From Adiantum capillus-veneris (lineage: Eukaryota > Streptophyta > Polypodiopsida > Polypodiales > Pteridaceae): a stretch of DNA of 64,000 nucleotides. Under the pieces are notes generated by a model that worked only from the letters and a program-made list of their open reading frames with translations, was not told where the DNA came from and made no database searches. The stretch is taken from assembly GCA_014529385.2 (NCBI GenBank), contig CM043967.1, forward strand, positions 134,425,182 through 134,489,181, written 5' to 3'. This document shows, piece after piece, positions 10,374 to 19,368 of the stretch. Position 1 is the first letter of the stretch; each line of letters starts with the position of its first letter. The position numbers and the translations under genes were made by a program.

Positions 10374-13049
10374 TTGCAAATTGGCAACAGGAAAGGACAG
10401 AAGGAGTGGCATGTGGCACCCTCTGAGATAACCGACATCTCATCAAATGAGAAAGCTCACCTCACAGAACAAGTACTTGATGCAATTCCGGGAAACATTT
10501 TCATTGGAAGGTTCCAAGCCGGAGACGGAGAAATTGTAAAGGCCACCATCTTTCCCTAGGAAATGTGGACTTTGCACAAGAATCCAGAAGTGCAAGTAGG
10601 TGTCGAGTGTTTATAGCTCGACAATTTCTTAAGACTGCCTCCTTGGGGAATGGATTTCAGACGGGCTCACGAGCTCATAAGCACAATTTAGTACAATGGA
10701 GAAGAAACTCTAACAGACAAGGACGGGGTAGTCGTTAAGGTAAAAATTACAGCTGAAATCATAAATGAATCCCTCCATCTGCCGCAAGGGACACACAACC
10801 TCTTGAAGAAAACAAAAGCAATCGACAATGATAAGGCCTTTTTGAAGCAATGCGGTCACAAGCTGACATACCAAGACCTGATCTACTCAGAAATGGAACC
10901 TTTGTTGCATATGGTAGTGGTGATGGCGATGAGTTTGGCTGAAGGCAGGGTGGTCAGTTGCGACTTCGGCAACTACCTTCTTGACACAATTGTGGAAGCA
11001 AATCTAAAGGGCGGTCAAAGAAGTAAAGCTTACATGAACGGAGGACCCATGCTTACACGAATAGCCTATCAAGCATTGGGTATGATTGATGATCTACCAG
11101 CTGCCCAAGCGCAAATAGACCTAATCCACAGGTCCAAAAGAGCTGTGAGACCAGTGGTGGCAGGACCTTCTACAAGACCGAATCCTGGAGTCAAACAAAC
11201 GAGGCAAAGTGCACCCCTAAGGGATTTGGACAGTGAGAAAACATAGTTGGATGCTCGGAGCAGCCAAGAGGAAGGATCCAACCCACGAGATACTCCTTCT
11301 GAGTACCAGTCTTTGGAAGAAGAGAAGGATACCCCTTACATTCTAGGATACACTCAATTAAAGAAAAAGGCTACACATTTGGCAGAAGCTATCCCCATCA
11401 CTCATGCCTGGAGGACAACGAAAGAGGCACAGGCATTGAGGGAAAAGCTCCACCAACAAAAGAAAGATCACTAGGAAACCCAAGAGATAGAAGCGGATGA
11501 TGAGAAAGAAGATGATGAAGTCGAGGATGTTCCACTAATACACAGGCAGACAGAGGCCTTGGAAAGGATCAAGCAACAAAAAAGGAAGGAAGCTGAAGAG
11601 AAACAAGAAATTGCCAGTGCCATGCCGCAAAGAATTCACAATGAGCTCAAACGAAAGATGGAGCAGCGGCAGCAAGAAGAATCAAAGAAGCAATGCGTCG
11701 ATGATTTAGAATCATCTGACAAATCTGGAAAAAGTAAAGAGGAGAAAAGTCTCTGGCAAGGAGAGGGAAAGCATGAGACACCAGAAGCACAAGACCAAGA
11801 CCTCAGTTCGCCCAAGGATGCTGAGACAGTTTCAGAGAGGTCAGAACAAGAAAAAGGGGAAAGTGCAGGACAGTCGGAGCAAAGAGTCGATGAAAAGCAG
11901 ACAAAACAGCAAGGCAATCAATAAACAGAATCACAGACAAAGCCTGCCATGACCTTTGACACAATAGAGGGTTTAAAACAAAAGGAGAAGCAAGCTGAAG
12001 TGGTCAAGCATTCAGATCAGCAGGGGCCAAGAACGCAACGCACTCAAGCGGCCATAAAAGAAGGAGCGGAGATGGTTAGCTCCTTTGATATTGACAGTCA
12101 CCTAGAGCAGATCAAAATGCAATTTCAATGTCAAAGAGCTCTTTATAACCTCAAGGAGTTGGAATTAGAAGATAACAAAAAGGAGGTATCTCAAGCAGCA
12201 GCAGAATCCGAGCACTTGAAACAACAAATAGAGGCACTGAAGAACGCACAAGTCCAGGCGCAATCGGAGCTGCAGAGAGAAAGAGAGAATGCAAGCTACT
12301 ATTATACAGAAGTGCAACAATTCAATGAGGCGAACTCAGATTTATAGATCGAAGAACAACGCCCCGAGGAGGAGCTAACCAGGGAAAAGGAACAGAATGA
12401 GAAGCTACAAGGCTCATATGCCGTGGTTAGCAGGTCTCTCACTCAACTTTTGGCAATATAGGAGACACCATCCTCTTCGACTATGCCTACCGACTCTACT
12501 TCCTTGAGCGAGGAGATCAAAGAGTTAAGAGAAGCCCTAAAACAAGAAAATTATGATAGATAGATCATGACAGCAAGTCATAGGGCACTACAACAGGCAA
12601 AGGATGAGGAAATTGAAGACTTGAAAAAGAAGTTGGCTGAGGCAAGAAAGGAAGTAGAGGATTTGAAAGAAAATCAAACAAAGGTTCAACAGGACAAAGG
12701 AGAATTTGAGCAAGGGCAAATATTCGATCACTTTGAGTTTGAAACTCAAAAAACGGAGATGGCAACTACAAGCACTGGAAAAGGCACGCAAGAGTCTACA
12801 GATCCAACCACAACATCCACCTCGGAGTCGGCAAAAGATGAAATTCAGTGTTGGATCTCAGAAGTCAAAGACCCGTCACACAAGGCATATCTGCAATATG
12901 AATTAAAAGTGATGGAATCAGCAACCCTTCTCATGATCACTCCAGATGAGGTGGCAAAAAATTTTGGGCACGAAATAATTGAACCTCTTGCCGCATCAGC
13001 GGTAATGCGATCATTTTGTGCCCAAATTTTTTTGCCACCTCATCTAGAG
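10374..13049 (+). pseudogene. Gag-like coiled-coil polyprotein with only TAG/TAA interruptions
   Basis: A single reading frame runs about 890 codons without frameshift and is broken by nine stops: TAG at 10,557, 10,614, 10,689, 11,244, 11,472, 12,345, 12,459 and 12,561, and TAA at 11,922. The N-terminal quarter contains a folded domain (GMDFRRAHELIS, VKVKITAEIINESLHLPQG) also found in the minus-strand fragment at 58.7 kb. The remainder is charged and Gln/Glu/Lys-rich, with long coiled-coil heptads from 11,950 onward (EDLKKKLAEARKEVEDLK near 12,615). No zinc knuckle or protease was seen. Position ahead of an integrase fragment suggests gag of a Ty3/gypsy-type element. The first ATG is not secure, so the start is nominal. 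Confidence 0.65.
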
Positions 13050-13678
13050 TGATCATGAGGAGGGCTGCTGATTTCATCACTTTTAATTCATATTGTTGAT
13101 ATGCCTTGTGTGACGGGTCTTTGCCTTCTGAGGTCCAACGCTGAATTTCATCTTTTGCTGACTCCGAGGTGGATGTCGTGGTTGGATCTGCAGACTCTTG
13201 TGTGCCTTTTCAAGTGCTTGTAGTTTCCATCTCCGTTTTTTGAGTTTCAAACTCAAAGTGATCGAATCTTTCTCCCTGCTCAAATTCTCCTCTGTCCTGC
13301 TGAACCTTTGTTTGATTTGCTTTCAGATCCTCTACTTCCTTTCTTGCCTCAGCCAACTTCTTTTTCAATTCTTCAATTTCCTTATCCTTTGCTTGTTGTA
13401 GTGCCCTATGACTTGCTGTCATGATCTGTCTATCATATTTTTCTTGTTTTAGGGCTTCTTTTAACTCTTTGATCTCTTGGCTCAAGGAAGTAGAGACGGC
13501 AGGCATAGTCAAAGAGGATGGTGTCTCTTGTATTGCCAAAATTTGAGTGAGAGACCTGCTAACCACGGCATACGAGCCTTGTAGCTTCTCATTCTATTCC
13601 TTTTTCCTGGTTAGCTCCTCCTCAAGGCGTTGTTTTCCGATCTGTAAAGCTGAGTTCGCCTCATTGAATTGTTGCACT
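12311..13678. repeat. Large inverted repeat (two 661-bp arms, 46-bp spacer)
   Basis: Left arm 12,311-12,971 and right arm 13,018-13,678 are reverse complements with scattered substitutions and equal length. The centre reads GGGCAC, a 46-bp spacer, GTGCCC. The arms both encode the gag-like coiled coil. Where the left arm has TAG stops (12,345, 12,459, 12,561) the right arm has CAG, CAA and CAG, so the right arm preserves the sense codons. Confidence 0.93.
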
Positions 13679-13974
13679 CCGGATTTGTTTGGATACTGAA
13701 ACGGCGTGATTGTGTTGAGTGTTGAGAATGAACGCATATTGATTGTCTGACTAGGAAGTGGTTGACTTGCTTTTGTTGTAAGAACCAGTAGTCTTTGAGC
13801 TCATTTTGGTGAGATTGACACTCTGACTAAGTCTCCGTGCCCCACCCCGAGTCGCTTCCTTGCATATTGACATTATGTTAGTACAAAAGAGCTATGCTGT
13901 AGACGTCCATCGCGGCGACCTGCTAACAATTTCTTATTTGTCCTTATTTGAGTACTTTAACAAAACAGGGTGAT

Positions 13975-15346
13975 TGGTCTAAGCATGAGTTTAAGAGGAT
14001 ACACAAAAAAGCATATGGGTGCTTTCTGCAGGATGGTTACTTATGGAAACATCCAAAACAGAGGGGTGCTATACCACAAAGGGTAGTATGTAACAAATAG
14101 AGTCAAGTAAAGCTCATGCAGGAGTTTCATGAAATCCTATGGACTAGACACCATGGTGTATGGGCAACCTTTTTAAAGCTAAAGGGAAGGTATTGGTGGA
14201 AAGGTATGTACAAGGATGTATCTCACTTTGTGGAATCATGTGTAAATGTATTCAAATGTGCGACATCATGATAGGTTACATCCAACTTATCCAATAGCCA
14301 TGCATTACAAATTGGCTGTGGATCTAGTCACCATGCCTTTAGGACTCTGGCAGATGAGGTACCTAGTTCTTGCAAGAGAAGACTTGACTAATCAGGTTGA
14401 AGGGTGAGCTTTAAGGACAAAGACTACAGAGGCAGTATGTAAATTTCTCCTTGAGGATGTAATCTGCCACTATGGTTGTGTGGGAAAGATAACTACAGAC
14501 AGAGGAGAGCTAGATGTTGAGGAAGCAAGGGAATTCTTTTCTAGGATAGGAATCAAGCTTTCCCTTACCACCACTTACAATCCGGAAGGCAACGGGAAAA
14601 GTGAAAGAGGGCATCCGCCAATCATCAAAGCCTTGGCTAAATCTTGTGAAGGGAGAATTAGTGAGCAACCAAAACTATTGCCATATGCTCTATGGGCTGA
14701 TCGCATGACACACAGCCCAGTAACTGGTTACATGCCTGCAAAACTGATGTATGGTCAAAAGCTTGTAATTCCCATTGAAGATATCATTCCCACATGGCAA
14801 GACGGGCTTAGCAAAGAAGAGCTCGTTTCCTTGCATATAACATAGCTAGAAAGAAGGCATGAATACATTGAGGTTGCAAAAGAAATATTGAAGAATGTCA
14901 GGTTGAAAAGCAAGGACTACTTTGATAGACAACACAGGCTAAGAAGGAAGGAAATTAATCAAGGAGATTGGGTTTTAGTTTATGACAATAGTCTTGATAA
15001 ATAGCATACTGTCATGCGAAAGGTTTCAAAAAGATGGTTTGGACCATATATAGTCAAGTACATACATGACAATGCCACTTACACCCTAGCTGGATTGGAT
15101 GGAACAGAGATAAAGATAGTCATTGCAAGAAAGAGAATGAAGGTATTCAAAAGAAGAGAGGATTGTCATCCGGATGATGAAGTAAGCGAGAATGAAGGTT
15201 TGGAATCACCCAGTGAAGATGATGAAGAAGAAACTCCAAGAAATTCAAGCCTGCAAACATCGGTTATCGCACATACCGGAGGATATGTAGGTTTAGAGGG
15301 GATGGATGTCATGCCGTGGCACGTGCATAGTGGGAATGGAAGCTAA
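13975..15346 (+). pseudogene. Ty3/gypsy integrase fragment
   Basis: The zinc-binding domain reads FHEILWTRHHGVW...YVES-type C...C (CVNVFKC) at about 14,115-14,265. The catalytic core follows with VDLVTMPLG near 14,315, KITTDRGELD near 14,485 (second Asp) and YNPEGNGKSERGH near 14,575 (the Glu). The C-terminus has ALWADRMTHS, an LERRHEY-type helix and the GPY-type module KRWFGPYIVKYI near 15,030, ending at TAA 15,346. TAG codons at 14,098, 14,843 and about 15,001 stand where Gln is expected, and at least one frameshift lies between 14,270 and 14,480. Reverse transcriptase and RNase H of this element are absent. It probably belonged with the gag-like frame upstream. Confidence 0.8.
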
Positions 15347-15734
15347 TCCCTACAATATTATGGATTTTATGTGTATGCCTTAAGTGTGCGTAAGTATATA
15401 CATTTTCTATTTAGCATGCAAAAAGCTAGTCGAAGTCTGATGTGCCACTCTTGTTGGGAATGGGCTTTGTCCTATGATCCCGGGCTTCTTTGTGAACCTC
15501 TTCTTGGAGACATGATGAATTGAGCCTATAAAACATAACTCCTATCTACTAGGCATCTTAGGTGGCATATGACATGCGTAGCATGGCCAAAAGTGGCCTT
15601 AATCATAGTTACCCCATGAGGTGTCATTCTACACATAGTAGGTGCACTTTGGAGTGATTATGGACCTAGAAAATCCCTTAGAAAAGTGTTTACGAGTTTG
15701 TTTGATGTCATCCATGATGTATGCCAAGCTCTCT
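15347..15734. other. Flank of the large Ty3/gypsy insertion
   Basis: I see no gene. The last five bases (TCTCT, 15,730-15,734) match four of five bases after the far end of the element (TCTCA, 27,718-27,722), consistent with a target-site duplication. Confidence 0.5.
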
Positions 15735-16387
15735 TGTAAGGTCTCTGACCCGATCACAAGAGCACCCTTGTACCACGAAATGAATACAATGGAATAAGTT
15801 ACTATTTTTAGCAGTTTTCCAGATTCTGTCAGTGCCATGATGTTTAGAATGTTATAAAGCTTCAAAATGTGAATTAAAATAATTTTTGTGAAAACTTTCT
15901 AAAAATAGTAAGTTTTTGGTCACCCGAACCGTCCAGTCTCGACCGTCTCGAAAATCTGCACCCGTACCCCGAATTTGCAAAAAAATGCATTTTCGGACCT
16001 CGGGGGGGCTGCTAAATATGGCAGGTACTCAGACCCGTACGTCTTAGTTAGAGCTTAGTATAGCAATTTACGGCATCAAAATCCGACTCGTATGGCCCGT
16101 TTTAGACTAAAACCAATTTTTCAAAAAATTGTCCGGGAAGCATTGGGGGCCCGAGGCTGTGTAGAAAGAGGTCCCAGCCCACTCGAGAGCTGCTTTAGCA
16201 GCCAGGGGGTGCCCTCTTGCTTTGTGGGAGTCTTGGGGAAGCTTCCAAGCCTGCAACTCAGTGTGAGAGTCAGTTTACTGAGCCAACTGGACACTTGGTG
16301 GGTAGGCAACTGGACTTGCCATGCAAGGACTGAGTGCTCACCCAGATGCATTTAGCAACACAAATCGATTTTCAGCGTGTAGGAGCC

Positions 16388-16395
16388 TATTTAAA
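16388..16395 (+). promoter_or_regulatory. Candidate TATA box in LTR1
   Basis: TATTTAAA is conserved at the same place in LTR2 (24,268-24,275), upstream of the CA tract. It is the best TATA match ahead of the ATG exon and would put U3 at about 680 bp. The start site itself is inferred. Confidence 0.5.
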
Positions 16396-16398
16396 CGC

Positions 16399-16400
<2 letters not shown>

Positions 16401-16431
<31 letters not shown>
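16401..16431. repeat. (CA)n microsatellite in LTR1
   Basis: A CA dinucleotide run just after the TATA-like box. It is shorter in LTR2 (24,283-24,299), as expected for slippage between sister LTRs. Confidence 0.9.
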
Positions 16432-16435
<4 letters not shown>

Positions 16436-17314
16436 TATATGGTCACACACACACATTGCATACTCACACACCTACACACTAGGAAGGTGCTGCCGGCACA
16501 CACACAGCTTTTGAAGGAGAAGCAAGGAGGGAGGTGCTGCCGAAATTCCCATCTCGAGGATTCATTGCATCAGAAATTTAAGAGAATTCTCAGCCCCTAA
16601 TCACGGTAATTATGGTTTAATTACTGCTCTTCTTAATCTTATCATTACCCACTCATAATTCTTGTCTACTATACCTACTTTTATCTATAATTCTCTATAG
16701 CTGCTCTCTAAGTTTTCATAGCTATAATTCATTACATAATTATCATTCATTTAGTTAATTTATTCAGCCATTCATCATCCTTAATCAAGGATTAATGCAT
16801 GATTATGAAAGATTCTCTCTCTAGGCGGTATAGTCAATAAATTGTCAGCTAGTAATAGTGTAGATTTGTCAGAATTCAATCTTTCACTACTCAATAGAGT
16901 TGTAATTAAATTATACTTAATCTTCTCCCACATTTAGATACAATTAAGGCTGAAAATTAATCCGTCATTAGTCCAATAAGAAGAAGGTTTTTCCATCACA
17001 CATGCCTGCGGTCACTCTACACCTTCATATTGCTCTAGGAAAATGAATGAGCTTGCTTACTTCATATGTTTCGTGAATCAATTAGAAAAACTCTGAATTT
17101 CTTAATCATCTAAGCCAAGTAATTAACCTTAGAGTCGTTTCCCATAGGGTGGATACAGAATTACCCTTAAAAATTGCTAGGGAAAAAAGGGAAAAATCTA
17201 ACCTTGTGCATAAGCAGGAGTCTTTAATAAATCTAATCTGCCGATTGGTTTGTCATGTTACTCTCGGACCTTAGCTCTTTTTTTTTCAAGTCTATCATTT
17301 AAGTAGTGGGAAAA

Positions 17315-17455
17315 ATGGCCCCGGTTAAGAGAACTCGCTTCGGTGGAGCCCACGACCGCAAGGCGGGAACAAGCAATGTCATTGGAAAAGGAAAGGCTCC
17401 CATGGACGAGCAAATACCGGCCATCTCACGGGCTATTGACGAAGAAATGGAAGAG
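17315..17455 (+). CDS. Putative first coding exon inside LTR1
   Basis: An ATG at 17,315 opens 47 codons of basic then acidic sequence (MAPVKRTRFGGAHDR... to ...IDEEMEE). The last codon GAG is followed at once by GTAGGT, a strong plant splice donor (GAG|GTAGGT), in phase 0. Reading through the donor the frame stops soon after, at 17,504. The first acceptor-like site downstream in matching phase is TTGCAG|G at 18,647/18,648; another possible one is ATGTAG|G at 19,368/19,369, before gag. The product would be the N-terminus of either the extra protein or Gag. LTR2 keeps the same ATG, length and donor (25,175-25,315). Splicing is inferred, not shown. Confidence 0.55.
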
Positions 17456-18535
17456 GTAGGTCCCAATTTCTATTCAAGTTGTTTAATTAACATTGCATAC
17501 AATTAGTTAGGAATGAACATATCCCCGAACATGTTGGAGAAATCCGACAGAAACCTCGGCATTGAATGCATAGTACATTTAAGTATAAAGTAGGAAAGAA
17601 ATGGTTGATGGGTATGCTGTTTGCAAGAGGAAAGAATGTTTGCTAGGGAAAATTTAGCTCGACATGTTCATTTTATTTCCAATGTTGAATCAGTCCTGAC
17701 CCCCCTACTGATCACATGGGGCAGAGTTCCTCGTTAGGGCTCTTGAATCCATGACTCTCTTTTTATGCGGTGGATACCCACTACTTGCTTTCTATGCGGT
17801 GGGAAGCCAAGTCTTGCTTTCTATGTGGTGGGAGTGTCCATTAAGTGCTTTCTATGCAGTGGACATACCTAGTTGTATGGACAGCTAGGCGACAACGGGA
17901 GGAGTGAACTCTCGCTGGAGGGGGGATGTTGTACCTTCAGAACATTGTAACTTTTATGAAAAAGTTTGAGTAGAATTTTTACTAGAATTCTGTCTTGGTG
18001 TTGTTTGCAATACTGGTTGAAGGGTTGTTTTAACGAACCATGTGATTCGGAATTAAACAAGGAATATCTATGTTGAACAACCTTGTGGTAGTAATTAGGT
18101 CACACGAGGAAGTGTGAGTGTGGGGGTGGAAAGTGGGGGCTTGGCTCGGGTTGCCAATGCCTACGAGATGGGCTGTTCCGATTGGTCGGGAACTCTCTGT
18201 CCCCATAGTGCTTACTTGATATTGGTATTACTCATTGCCCCTAGAGCGGCGAATCCTCGAGAGTATGTGCCTTTGAAACATGGGGAAAAAGGCACTCAGG
18301 GTTTCTCTCCTCTTGGAAGGTGGGTCTTAGGATCGTTAGATAGTTAAGTACGCTTCCCTTGCGAGGTAGAGCTAGATCTCATTGCTAATAGGCTCGAACT
18401 CGACTCACTTTGTGATGAGAGATCGTCCGCTAGTTGAACCCTGAACCATTTTGCTTGCTTCTGCTATAGATCTAGTGGCCACCAGGTTTACCATCAGATC
18501 CGTTGTCTGATACGACGGGGTGGGGACCTCACACC

Positions 18536-18547
18536 TGGTATCAGAGC
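18536..18547 (+). other. Primer binding site (initiator tRNA-Met type)
   Basis: TGGTATCAGAGC starts two bases after the CA end of LTR1, the standard place and sequence for tRNA-Met priming in plant LTR retrotransposons. It would lie inside the proposed intron. Confidence 0.93.
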
Positions 18548-18647
18548 CTAGGTTAGGCTGGGAAAATAAAGTCGTATTGTTTGAACATTTAAAAGGAACT
18601 GAAATTATATAGGTAGTTGATCTGAATTCCTTGCATTGGTGTTGCAG

Positions 18648-19151
18648 GAAGACCCCGTGCTCGAATATCGGAAGTTCCAAGTGTTTGAGCTTATTTATGA
18701 GCAAGCTCGAAGATCCCCTGTTTACCAGTTCAGGCGAGATGTCATGGAGATACTGTTGAACACTTATACGCCACACTCCACTCGTATTGACAAAGGATGG
18801 GAACTTGATTGGACATTTCCAGGAGGGGTTTACTACATCAATGCTCGGAAGCTAGGGTGCCTGGCTACCGACTTGAAGAAGATACGTTGGGGAGAAGAGT
18901 TGAGAGTGATAGAGATATTCTACTTGGTGCCCACACGATTGGACCAGACTGTTTCGGGCAACTCCAACCAAACCATCAACGACTGGTTCTTGGAGAAGGT
19001 CACCAATGTGATTCCAGCAAACCGAGTCAAAACCTTTGGGTTAATGAAAGCGGAACTCCGGCCCGATATCTTAGTTTATTATCCCCTCAAGAATGTGTAT
19101 AAGAACTATTACACGAAGGAAGTAGTGCATCATCTCAATACCATTTTCTAA
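18648..19151 (+). CDS. Extra ORF between primer site and gag (ORF-X), copy 1
   Basis: I do not recognise this protein. The open frame covers 167 codons from the proposed acceptor TTGCAG|GAA to TAA 19,149-19,151. The first internal ATG is about 32 codons in, so an upstream exon is needed to use the full frame. It encodes a mixed alpha/beta-looking globular sequence (ELDWTFPGGVYYINARKLG, LVPTRLDQTVSGNSNQ). There is no zinc finger, coiled coil or membrane segment. Two AATAAA motifs (19,230 and 19,244) follow the stop, giving it the look of a captured cDNA with 3' UTR. The second copy (26,508-27,011) differs by 12 substitutions in about 516 bp, eight of them amino-acid changing. It is not a normal part of a Ty3/gypsy chromovirus. 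Confidence 0.6.
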   Translation, partial: EDPVLEYRKFQVFELIYEQARRSPVYQFRRDVMEILLNTYTPHSTRIDKGWELDWTFPGGVYYINARKLGCLATDLKKIRWGEELRVIEIFYLVPTRLDQTVSGNSNQTINDWFLEKVTNVIPANRVKTFGLMKAELRPDILVYYPLKNVYKNYYTKEVVHHLNTIF

Positions 19152-19368
19152 GCGTATGTTATACGCAATCCATAAAGCCATGTAATAAGCGATCATCAGT
19201 CATTCTAAACCTTGAGGAGTTTCGATTGTAATAAATTTCCACCAATAAAGTGCTTTTTGTCTCTGAATCTCTGTCTCTTGATAAAGTGGAATTTTGAATT
19301 TTATTAAAGTCTCGTGTCTATCTTGAAATTCAAGTAATGGTATCAAGAATTTCGTATAACCCATGTAG

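Larger units (their letters stand above)
15735..18533 (+). repeat. LTR1 of the chromodomain Ty3/gypsy element
   Basis: The LTR runs from TGTAAG to CTCACA, about 2.8 kb, and ends two bases before the primer site. It contains a TATA-like box, a CA tract, an ATG-bearing reading frame and a cluster of short tandem motifs (TGCTTTCTATGCGGTGG-like, four copies at 17,758-17,862, spaced about 30 bp). Confidence 0.93.

Noticed and set aside
10374..13049. Alternative genetic code or readthrough with TAG read as Gln
   Set aside because: The inverted arm has CAG or CAA at the same codons, and elements beside it also carry TGA and TAA stops. Methylation-driven C-to-T decay is simpler.
18536..18547. tRNA gene at TGGTATCAGAGC
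   Set aside because: It is only the short complement of a tRNA 3' end directly after an LTR, that is, a primer binding site.
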